Below are positions 1 to 5,875 of a stretch of 54,973 bases of DNA, piece by piece. The notes under the pieces were generated by a model, which saw only the letters and a program-made list of their open reading frames with translations, did no database searches and had not been told where the DNA came from. How positions within the stretch are numbered: position 1 is the stretch's first letter; each line of letters opens with the position of its first letter. The DNA comes from Microcaldota archaeon (GTDB lineage: Archaea > Micrarchaeota > Micrarchaeia > Micrarchaeales > Micrarchaeaceae): assembly GCA_021811435.1 (NCBI GenBank), contig JAJZOR010000007.1, positions 1-54,973 on the forward strand, written 5' to 3'. Made by a program: the position numbers and the translations under genes.

Positions 1-497
1 ATTTCAGTGGATGGTGTAATATAAACCTGCAAACCACTAGCTCCCAAAGTATTGGGTGCATTATTTGTACTGGTCAGACCATATAAAGTAATCTGGTTCG
101 TATAATTTATAACGCTGTTGGTGGTGGCGTTAGCTCCACTAGAAATTTCAGTTACATTTTTCTGTGTTTTATTATACACCTGAATTACAGTATAATTGAT
201 TATCGCAGTTTTCCCTGATGACATTACATAGTCTGCTTCATTAGAATTTTTTTGATTATATGCGCTCAGCCCAGAAGTATTAGCAAGTATGCTGTAAATA
301 AATATAGAAGGGCTTGGACATAGGTTACTGGTTGGTAACCCATCTATTATCGGAGTATTCGCGGGAAGTTCTATAGTATTTGATGCTAATACAGATGTCG
401 AAGTCTGATTAAGCCTTGGTTGAATATTCAACATTATGACCACTGCAACAATCACAAATGAAACGATGGCTACTGCAATGTACGTGCGCTTATCCAT
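1..497 (-). CDS. Membrane-anchored surface protein, partial (C-terminus beyond window)
   Basis: The reading frame is open from an ATG at 497 to the window edge, giving 165 codons without a stop. Residues 1-5 (MDKRT) are followed by one hydrophobic segment of about 20 residues, then an Asn/Thr/Ser-rich region with several NxS/T sequons. This is the look of an N-terminally anchored, glycosylated exported protein. A TATA-like TTAAATA on the minus strand lies about 25 nt upstream of the ATG (around 515-524), so the message is probably leaderless. The function is not recognised. The next gene has the same MDK plus one-TM plus Ser/Thr/Asn plan, so the two may be members of one surface-protein set. 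Confidence 0.7.
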   Translation of the reverse strand, partial: MDKRTYIAVAIVSFVIVAVVIMLNIQPRLNQTSTSVLASNTIELPANTPIIDGLPTSNLCPSPSIFIYSILANTSGLSAYNQKNSNEADYVMSSGKTAIINYTVIQVYNKTQKNVTEISSGANATTNSVINYTNQITLYGLTSTNNAPNTLGASGLQVYITPSTE

Positions 498-670
498 GGA
501 TTTTATAGCTTAGGTCAGATATTTAAGATTAATTACATTGTTTAGAATTTTAGGTTGTTTAGAAGTTTAGTTTTTTAGAATTTTAACGCTCAGTTTATTT
601 TAGGGTGCTATATCAATCTCCTATTCCTTAACCCAGCTCGCTCAACCTCTCAAGATGGTCGCAGGCAAAT

Positions 671-1561
671 TCACCCACTCTTTGCCAACTCCCTCTTTTG
701 CGGTCTCACGAGGGGCCGCTCCAACGAGCTTAAGCTTGCCACCAAGCAGTAAAAGGAACCTGAAAGCGCTGGTTCCACCACCCATGATCCATTTACGAAG
801 ATAACGTTGTTCTGAAAGCTGTTGAAATTTGACACGTCCACATAGCCACTCAGAGAATTTATTACTGCTCCTTTCTGATTGAAAGGAGAATTCAGAGGAC
901 TTATTGGACTAGTATTTGCAGATATCTTTGATGGCAAGGGTGGTCCCTGGACGAACAAGAAGCCTGCAACTGAATAGTTCTTAGGCCCATTGGGCGACGT
1001 GCTATATGCTACCCATATTTTACTTCCTGTTTGGACTTCTAACGTACCGTTTGTATTATAGCACAATATACTAATGTTAGTTAATACGCCACTCTGCATA
1101 GTACTGCTTACAATACTTGAAGTGGCATTGAACGCTTCGGCTTCGATGTTTGCCGGAACAGCCCATAAAGCCCAAGGTGTGAGACATGCTAAGTGGACAT
1201 TATAATATGTATGCCCGCTGTCTTGGGCGAACTTGAATGATGCAGTTCCGTTACTAAATACCACTAAATCATTGCATGTGAACCCAAACTGTTCAGAACA
1301 AAGGAATTCGGGTTCTCCTCTCCCATACGGATATGGACTTTGATTCGTGGTCGAGCCGTTAGTCTCTATAGATGTGGTGTTCGCGTGTGAGGCGATTGTA
1401 CTGGTCGTATTAACTATCGTGCCGGTAGCTATGCTTGTAGTGTTCGAGCTTGAGATGGACCTGCCAATCGTTCCTGTAGTAACCAGCATCGCGTAAAAGA
1501 CCGCAACTGCTGCGACGAGTGCCAGCACTATAATGAATCCGTGTTTAGCGATTTTGTCCAT
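671..1561 (-). CDS. Membrane-anchored Ser/Thr/Asn-rich exported protein, unknown function
   Basis: This gene encodes 296 aa. Residues 1-30 are a short basic start and one transmembrane segment; residues 35-75 are a Thr/Ser/Asn linker full of sequons; the rest is a predicted extracellular domain with four Cys before the tail. The ATG at 1561 is preceded by GGTGATGGG, a good archaeal ribosome site. Two tandem copies of a TATA-like 12-mer lie at 1593-1616. The last ~30 residues are basic and unlike the rest. In the +1 frame after the GSFYCL motif (around 745) an open frame of about 34 codons looks at least as protein-like, so the annotated C-terminus may follow a frameshift. No family is recognised. 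Confidence 0.72.
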   Translation of the reverse strand: MDKIAKHGFIIVLALVAAVAVFYAMLVTTGTIGRSISSSNTTSIATGTIVNTTSTIASHANTTSIETNGSTTNQSPYPYGRGEPEFLCSEQFGFTCNDLVVFSNGTASFKFAQDSGHTYYNVHLACLTPWALWAVPANIEAEAFNATSSIVSSTMQSGVLTNISILCYNTNGTLEVQTGSKIWVAYSTSPNGPKNYSVAGFLFVQGPPLPSKISANTSPISPLNSPFNQKGAVINSLSGYVDVSNFNSFQNNVIFVNGSWVVEPALSGSFYCLVASLSSLERPLVRPQKRELAKSG

Positions 1562-1592
1562 CCCATCACCATCGGTAATAATACCATCAATA

Positions 1593-1616
1593 TCTACTTA
1601 AAAGTCTACTTAAAAG
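1593..1616 (-). promoter_or_regulatory. Tandemly duplicated TATA-like element upstream of the 671-1561 gene
   Basis: On the minus strand ACTTTTAAGTAG occurs twice back to back, 30-55 nt upstream of the ATG at 1561. TTTTAAG fits an archaeal TATA box, and the promoter-proximal copy would place transcription start 12-20 nt before the start codon. The duplication could give two start sites or could be a slippage product. Confidence 0.45.
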
Positions 1617-1940
1617 TTTCTCGCTTTAGGCGCTTTAGGCACTTTAGTAGCCCTTGTCCTTCAGCCACGCCAGCACGTTAATTTGCAATCGAATTAACGT
1701 GGGCTAACGGCTCCACAGCCTGCAAGCCTAACCACTTAGGCAGTAGAAGGAACCTACAAGCTGGGCCAGCCTCCGCAACCGGAGGCGCCCAGCTAGCTCA
1801 AGCGGCTGCGTTTGGGTGGGGGCAAACGCAGCCTTCTAGCTTGGTAAGCGAGCCGCCCGCAGCCCGCCGAGCGCCACCGAAGGTGGCTTGGAGGCGGACA
1901 ACGGCTCACTCAACATGGAACTCCACATGGCGACTCCACA

Positions 1941-2172
1941 TGAAACTGCCTAATTTCAATGGGGAGTTGCTCGACGACAAAAAACGAGGGTTTTTTGACT
2001 TACGTCGAAGGTTTACTCCACATGCCACGAAAAAGCATGTTGAGTAAATACCATAATTTTGGCAACTTACGTTTACTAAAGACGGAGACTAAAGGTGAAA
2101 CTGCCTACTGTCAATGGTTAGTCCCTCGGCGTCAAAAAATGAAGGTTTTTGGGCTTACGTCGAGTATTTACT
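1941..2172 (+). repeat. Two diverged ~77-bp units each folding into a conserved A/T stem-loop
   Basis: Units at 1941-2017 and 2096-2172 both begin TGAAACTGCCTA and end in TTACGTCGA followed by TTTACT. Each contains an A-run and a T-run that pair (CAAAAAAC with GTTTTTTG in unit 1; CAAAAA with TTTTTG in unit 2). Outside this, CGACG pairs with CGTCG in unit 1 and CGGCG with CGTCG in unit 2. The G-T pair in unit 2 keeps the stem only for plus-strand RNA. A shorter piece resembling the unit tail occurs at about 2062-2084. The role is unknown: tandem small RNA, terminator array or recombination site are all possible. Confidence 0.5.
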
Positions 2173-2199
2173 AAAGACGGCTTGGATAGGCGTCTTTAG
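2171..2199 (+). terminator. Stem-loop, possible terminator
   Basis: CTAAAGACG and CGTCTTTAG form a perfect 9-bp stem with an 11-nt loop, followed closely by TTTAGTTTG. ACTAAAGACGG also occurs at 2074-2084, so the stem arm is itself part of the local repeat. The position just downstream of the second repeat unit fits a 3' end for a plus-strand transcript. No experiment is implied. Confidence 0.35.
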
Positions 2200-2255
2200 T
2201 TTGTGGTTTCCGCTTACTTTACCCGCTTGCAGAGACCCAGCCGAGATGCCGAAGC

Positions 2256-2507
2256 TCACTCATGATGCTCAAATGCGGTGAAGGTGACTTCGTGCGCCTG
2301 CTCGTTTATCCTGTACGTTATAACCAAAGAGCCAACATGGAATCTGCGTATCCCGGTCAGCGGTGCGCGCATCGGTTTGCCTATCTTAGGATTCTCCAAT
2401 ACCAGTGCTATCCTCTTCATTGCCTGTTCGTAAGTTGCTCTGTCGCGCTTCTTCCTGTATGCAAGCTCTTCCTGCATCTTATCCGTGAATGCAGGCTTGT
2501 ACGCCAT
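2256..2507 (-). CDS. RelE/ParE-superfamily toxin
   Basis: The gene encodes 83 aa, the usual size of archaeal RelE-like toxins. The pattern fits the family: an N-terminal helical region rich in Lys/Arg, a central LxxP segment, then RRFHVGSLVITYRI, which resembles the strand pair RxRVGxYRVIYxI of the family, and a final strand ending FEHHE. Family members are ribosome-dependent mRNA endonucleases or, in the ParE branch, gyrase poisons; which applies here cannot be told from sequence. It lies 9 bp after the putative antitoxin gene on the same strand, the normal antitoxin-first order. Confidence 0.75.
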   Translation of the reverse strand: MAYKPAFTDKMQEELAYRKKRDRATYEQAMKRIALVLENPKIGKPMRAPLTGIRRFHVGSLVITYRINEQAHEVTFTAFEHHE

Positions 2508-2516
2508 AGGATCAGC

Positions 2517-2738
2517 TCAGCTTATCGCTCTCTCAAAATCAGCAAGGTTTTTGTAATGGTGGACCTTCATCTTACCGGAATCAATGTCCTTCCACTCCTT
2601 TGCTATCTTCTTTATCAGCTTCTTGTCCGGCTCGGCCTCGTCCATCCTCTCCAGCACTACGCTCAGCATCTTCGCTATCCTGTCCAGCTTCGTATTGAGC
2701 TGCCTGTTTATCATCTGTTGCGTCTGAGTTCCGCCCAT
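2517..2738 (-). CDS. Putative RelB-type antitoxin
   Basis: Starting at the ATG at 2738 gives 73 aa. The frame is open further upstream to 2804, but a TATA-like TTTAAAAT at about 2772-2782 would place transcription start near 2750, between the two candidates, which favours 2738. The N-terminal half is a helical QxxINRQLNTKLDRIAKML region that could dimerise or bind DNA. The C-terminal half (HHYKNLADFERAI) resembles the toxin-wrapping helix of RelB-like antitoxins. The assignment rests mostly on position directly before the RelE-like gene. Confidence 0.6.
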   Translation of the reverse strand: MGGTQTQQMINRQLNTKLDRIAKMLSVVLERMDEAEPDKKLIKKIAKEWKDIDSGKMKVHHYKNLADFERAIS

Positions 2739-2800
2739 TTGAATCGACAAATATATATGTGCGTTCAAGATTTTAAATCTTTCCGAATGCGGCTTGATTT

Positions 2801-3688
2801 TCAACTCCGCCTATCCAGCAGCTTTGCCTTCAACCCCACCGCTTGGCTAAGCCCGAACGCCCCATCTATCTGCTGGTAAAGCTCCTGCTTGTTCGTGTTT
2901 ATGTAGGTCATGGTGTTCCTTGGATTGTGGTGCCTAGCGAACTTGCTTGCCAGAAAAACGTTCCCATTGGTGTGCTTGGCGAAGCTGGTAATCGCGTAGT
3001 GCCTCAAACTGTGCGTTGTCAGCCTGTGCAGCCTCCGGCCAGGCTTGCCGCCCGGCTCGTCGCTTTCGGCATATACGCTGTCCAGCCCCGCCAGCCTTAC
3101 GTACCTGCAAAACGCGTTCCTCGCGTAGTTGGTGTCAAAGTACGGCTCAGACCTCTTGCACCTGTCAGGTTCCTTAAAGAACAGATACCCCTGCGCCTGC
3201 TCTATCCTGCTCGGGTTGGCTTTTATGAAATCCAACGTCTTTTGGAAGAGCAGCGCGGGTATAAGTAGCATGTCCACGGTCTGCGCCTTCTCCGTTCTGA
3301 GTGTCAGTTCCCTTGTCTCTAGGTCTATGTCCTTTAGATTGATGCGGACAGCTTCGCCTATCCTTAGCCCAAGCTGCGCTTGGTACAAAAACAATAGGCG
3401 GAACCTGTCGTTGTCTATCGCTCTGAAAAACTTCTGGAACTCCTGATCGTTGAACCCCTTGTTGATGCTACCATACTTTGGCGGATGGTTCTTTCGGAAC
3501 CTCTTCTGCCAATGTTGGTAGATTATGGAACGTAGCGCCTTTATGTCAGTCTTGCCCAACTCTGGCAGCAAGACCTCCAACTCCTTTTTAACTCTTTCTA
3601 GTTCGGATTTAGCTACCGATCCGAACCGCTTGACGTAAATGTCTTTCGCTTGCTTGCCAGATTCGAACCGTTCATTTTGCGACGACAA
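2801..3688 (-). CDS. Tyrosine recombinase (phage-integrase/Xer family)
   Basis: The gene encodes 295 aa with an N-terminal SAM-like core-binding domain (about 1-75) and a C-terminal catalytic domain. Visible catalytic positions are R109 (LGLRIGEA), a Lys near 134, H226-xx-R229 (THSLRH), H253 (ARHHNPRNT) and the nucleophile Y262 (MTYI). The only in-frame start is a TTG at 3688, just 9 nt beyond the tRNA-Gln 3' end, so it probably shares the tRNA transcript. Its fourth to eleventh codons repeat the tRNA T-arm sequence (CC-GATTCGAACCG at 3657-3670 and 3706-3719). That layout suggests an integrase inserted at a tRNA attachment site, with the toxin-antitoxin pair as cargo. Confidence 0.88.
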   Translation of the reverse strand: MSSQNERFESGKQAKDIYVKRFGSVAKSELERVKKELEVLLPELGKTDIKALRSIIYQHWQKRFRKNHPPKYGSINKGFNDQEFQKFFRAIDNDRFRLLFLYQAQLGLRIGEAVRINLKDIDLETRELTLRTEKAQTVDMLLIPALLFQKTLDFIKANPSRIEQAQGYLFFKEPDRCKRSEPYFDTNYARNAFCRYVRLAGLDSVYAESDEPGGKPGRRLHRLTTHSLRHYAITSFAKHTNGNVFLASKFARHHNPRNTMTYINTNKQELYQQIDGAFGLSQAVGLKAKLLDRRS

Positions 3689-3719
3689 AATGGACTTAGC
3701 CCCGACCGGATTCGAACCG
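3657..3719. repeat. Direct repeat of the tRNA T-arm, candidate attachment core
   Basis: CCAGATTCGAACCG (3657-3670, inside the first codons of the recombinase) and CCGGATTCGAACCG (3706-3719, T-arm of the tRNA) differ at one position and are 49 bp apart. Tyrosine recombinases often use tRNA T-arm sequence as the crossover core. A partner site at the far end of an element was not found in this window. Confidence 0.4.
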
Positions 3720-3786
3720 ATGTCCGCGGGTCCAAAGCCCGCTGTCCTTGGCCTAAACCTATTCGCTTCCCATCCAGTTCGGGGTT
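3697..3786 (-). tRNA. tRNA-Gln (anticodon TTG) with atypical 5' half
   Basis: The 3' half is canonical: anticodon stem GCGGG/CCCGC around loop CTTTGGA (anticodon TTG), a four-nt variable region, T arm ATCGG-TTCGAAT-CCGGT, acceptor strand CGGGGCT and discriminator A. The D arm GTTT-AGGCCAA-GGAC is also good. The 5' acceptor strand AACCCCG, however, has an A2-C71 mismatch and is separated from the D arm by about 21 nt instead of 2. This could be a non-canonical intron at position 7/8, as reported for some archaeal tRNAs, or decay. A TATA element (TATTAAAAAG on the minus strand, about 3822-3831) is well placed. CCA is not encoded. Confidence 0.7.
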
Positions 3787-3866
3787 GTTGGTTGGTTATC
3801 CCTACAACTGTCAGACCCGCCTTTTTAATATGCTGCCTTGGATTACGGATGCTATTTGGGGCAGTA

Positions 3867-4454
3867 TCAGTACCTCTGCTCCTTCTTGACGTAGGGCTTC
3901 ACGAACATGTAGAACCTCTGGTCGCCCTGAAGCTCCATTATGACCCTGTCTGCTATCAGCTTGGCCGGATCCTGAAGCAGCGCGACCCTTGCGGCTATGT
4001 CTGCGAACGACTCGAACTTCTTCTCCTCCCTGGCCTTGAGTATGGCGATGAGGTGCTTCTTGCCCACGCCAGGCAGCAACTCGAGGGAGTGCTGCCTTAT
4101 GTTAAGCGGGCCTGCGTTGTTGAAAAGCTCCACGAACCGCGCTTCGTTGGTCTTTATTATCTGGGTGACTATGAGCGGCAGCTCGTTCTTAGCATTCTGG
4201 GTCAGGTCGGAGAACTCGACCCTTGTCTTTATCATCGCTATCTTGTCGCGCTCAGCCCTGCCTATGTAGACCCGCTCCCCGGGCTTCATCGTGGCGTTGG
4301 GCTTCGGCTCCGCCTCCAGCAGCGTGAACCAGGAATCGCCTATTATCTGCGCGACAGGCTCAGCTCGGTTGGAGAACGACTTGCCAGTAAGCAGGAAGTC
4401 GAGTACGAACGCGTATTCCTCACGCCGCTCTTCATGCTTCTCTTCGTTTTCCAT
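3867..4454 (-). CDS. DUF655 family protein (predicted nucleic-acid-binding, HhH-containing)
   Basis: The gene encodes 195 aa, the normal length for the archaeal DUF655 family. An N-terminal charged segment (YAFVLDFLLTGK) leads into an OB-like region (PGERVYIGRAERDKI), then a helix-hairpin-helix at about 125-160 (LELLPGVGKKHLIAILKARE). The family is widespread in archaea beside rpoF and the L21e gene and is thought to bind RNA or DNA; no reaction is established. Here too it follows rpoF on the same strand with a short gap. It ends about 80 bp upstream of the tRNA-Gln start. Confidence 0.88.
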   Translation of the reverse strand: MENEEKHEERREEYAFVLDFLLTGKSFSNRAEPVAQIIGDSWFTLLEAEPKPNATMKPGERVYIGRAERDKIAMIKTRVEFSDLTQNAKNELPLIVTQIIKTNEARFVELFNNAGPLNIRQHSLELLPGVGKKHLIAILKAREEKKFESFADIAARVALLQDPAKLIADRVIMELQGDQRFYMFVKPYVKKEQRY

Positions 4455-4480
4455 TGAACCAACTTTTCGCTAGATCGCAT

Positions 4481-4807
4481 TCAAACACTGGCCTTCTTTA
4501 CAATGTCAAAAACCTTTGAAACCTCATCGTCCTTCAGCGCCTTCTTCACCCCTGCCAGCACCTGCTTGAGCGCCATCTCGCCCTTCGGCATCACGCTGAG
4601 TATGTTCGCTATGGCCGCCGAGTCCAGGGTGCCGAGCTCCTCGAGGGCCTTCCTTGCCGTTTCGTATTTCGCCTTCGACGATGCGAACTTCTTCGCGTGG
4701 TCAAAAGCTAGCTGCTGCTCGTAAGTCAGATCCTTCCTCTTGCCCAGTATCTCCTCGACATCGTTTATCGAAGCCGCGCTCCCTAGTTTGGAGTTCCTCC
4801 CTATCAT
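4481..4807 (-). CDS. rpoF: DNA-directed RNA polymerase subunit F (Rpo4/Rpb4)
   Basis: Using the ATG at 4807 gives 108 aa; it is preceded by GGTGG five nt upstream. An alternative in-frame GTG lies at 4822. The protein has the Rpb4 layout: a short N-terminal strand region, then a helical HRDC-like bundle with the segment DLTYEQQLAFDHAKKFA. Rpo4 pairs with Rpo7 to form the polymerase stalk, which helps open promoters and bind the transcript. The following gene is DUF655, a conserved archaeal pairing that supports the call. A TATA-like CTTTAATAAC lies about 40-50 nt upstream (around 4848-4858), divergent from the MoxR promoter. Confidence 0.85.
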   Translation of the reverse strand: MIGRNSKLGSAASINDVEEILGKRKDLTYEQQLAFDHAKKFASSKAKYETARKALEELGTLDSAAIANILSVMPKGEMALKQVLAGVKKALKDDEVSKVFDIVKKASV

Positions 4808-4933
4808 CAAAACCACCCACACTGCACACGAAAGCTTGTGACACGCTGTTATTAAAGCTTTCTATGCGAATTGCATAACGCCAGTCCCAAATTATATTAT
4901 AATTTTCGTGATATATATAAAAAGGTTTTGAAA

Positions 4934-5842
4934 ATGGATGCCAAGACCGCCTTCGATGCCGTGCTGACCGAGGTCAGGAAGAAGATCGCAGGCAAACTGG
5001 ATGTGATAGAGCTGATGTTCATAGCCATGCTGGCTAACGGGCACGTCCTGCTGGAGGGTGTACCCGGCGTGGCAAAGACCACCATGACCAAGACCCTTGC
5101 AGACACTGTGCAGGCCCAGTTCGGCAGGGTGCAGGGCATGCCAGACCTTGACATAAGGGACATAATAGGATACACTTACATGGACGACAGCAACCAGGTG
5201 CAGCTCAAGAAGGGCCCAATATTCTGCAACATGCTGCTGATAGACGAACTTAACAGGGCATCGCCCAGGACCACGACGTCCCTGCTGGAGGCGCTCGAAG
5301 AGAGGCAGGTGACGATAGGCGGGGAGTCGATGCAGCTGCCCAAGCCATTCATGGCCCTGGCCACGCAGAACCCGCTCAACATAGAGGGCACTACGCCGCT
5401 GCCGAAGGTGCTCTGCGACAGGTTCCTGATGAGGCTTTCAGTGGAATACCCGAGCATGGAGGAGGAGCAGCAGATGCTCAGGATAAAGGAGCGCGAGGAG
5501 AAGATAGTCACCAACAAGGTGCTCACAACGGAAGACGTGCTGGGCCTGCAGAACGCGGTCAAGGAGATCGTGGTGCCTGACGAGGTCGTGGCTTACATAA
5601 CAAGGGTGGTCAACGCAACCAGAAAGAACATACAGATAGTCATGGGCGCCAGCCCGCGATCCGAGATAAGCTTCTTCAACTGCGCAAAGGCGAAGGCGCT
5701 CATAGAGGGCCGGAAGGAGGCCACGATAGACGACATAAAGTACCTGGCAAAGCCGGTGCTCAGCCACAGGATAGTGGTCAGGGCCACTGGCGGCGTGGGG
5801 GTGAACGGGGTCATAAACGGCATAATAGCGACACTGCAGTGA
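4934..5842 (+). CDS. MoxR-family AAA+ ATPase
   Basis: The gene encodes 302 aa from the ATG at 4934. A TATA-like TTATATTATAA (about 4890-4902) lies some 35-40 nt upstream, so the frame extending back to 4871 is probably untranslated. Features are Walker A GVPGVAKTT, Walker B MLLIDELNR, sensor 1 ATQNP and the C-terminal lid with SPRSE. MoxR ATPases are chaperones that usually act with VWA-domain proteins on membrane or metal-enzyme targets. No VWA or DUF58 gene is present here. Instead the next gene, 33 bp on (counted from its likelier GTG start) and co-directional, is a large secreted protein. Confidence 0.92.
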   Translation: MDAKTAFDAVLTEVRKKIAGKLDVIELMFIAMLANGHVLLEGVPGVAKTTMTKTLADTVQAQFGRVQGMPDLDIRDIIGYTYMDDSNQVQLKKGPIFCNMLLIDELNRASPRTTTSLLEALEERQVTIGGESMQLPKPFMALATQNPLNIEGTTPLPKVLCDRFLMRLSVEYPSMEEEQQMLRIKEREEKIVTNKVLTTEDVLGLQNAVKEIVVPDEVVAYITRVVNATRKNIQIVMGASPRSEISFFNCAKAKALIEGRKEATIDDIKYLAKPVLSHRIVVRATGGVGVNGVINGIIATLQ

Positions 5843-5875
5843 AGTCTTGAATTGATCCATACAAACGGTGCAAAA

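Larger units (their letters stand above)
1562..2255. other. 694-bp gene-free, hairpin-rich stretch
   Basis: No convincing gene is found here. The stretch holds, in order: the duplicated promoter of the neighbouring gene; a block (1650-1735) with a diverged copy near 33715-33800; a 22-bp match (1740-1761) to the 3' part of the neighbouring gene (746-766); three strong inverted repeats (about 1759-1795, 1802-1832, 1869-1884); two ~77-bp related units (1941-2017 and 2096-2172); and a terminator-like stem-loop (2171-2199). The region sits beside a toxin-antitoxin pair and a tyrosine recombinase, so it may be part of an integrated element. The two ORFs of 68 and 71 codons here cross these repeats and look accidental. 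Confidence 0.6.

Noticed and set aside
1841-2174. Two overlapping plus-strand ORFs of 68 and 71 codons
   Set aside because: They run across hairpins and the tandem repeat units, lack a promoter or ribosome site and have no protein-like composition.
1650-2200. CRISPR array
   Set aside because: Repeats are few, diverged, of unequal spacing, and internally palindromic units are far longer than CRISPR repeats; no cas gene is present.
1650-3688. Archaeal integron with attC sites
   Set aside because: Stem-loops and a tyrosine recombinase are close, but I see no attC core motifs or cassette ORFs and no integron-specific patch in the recombinase. Kept only as a test suggestion.
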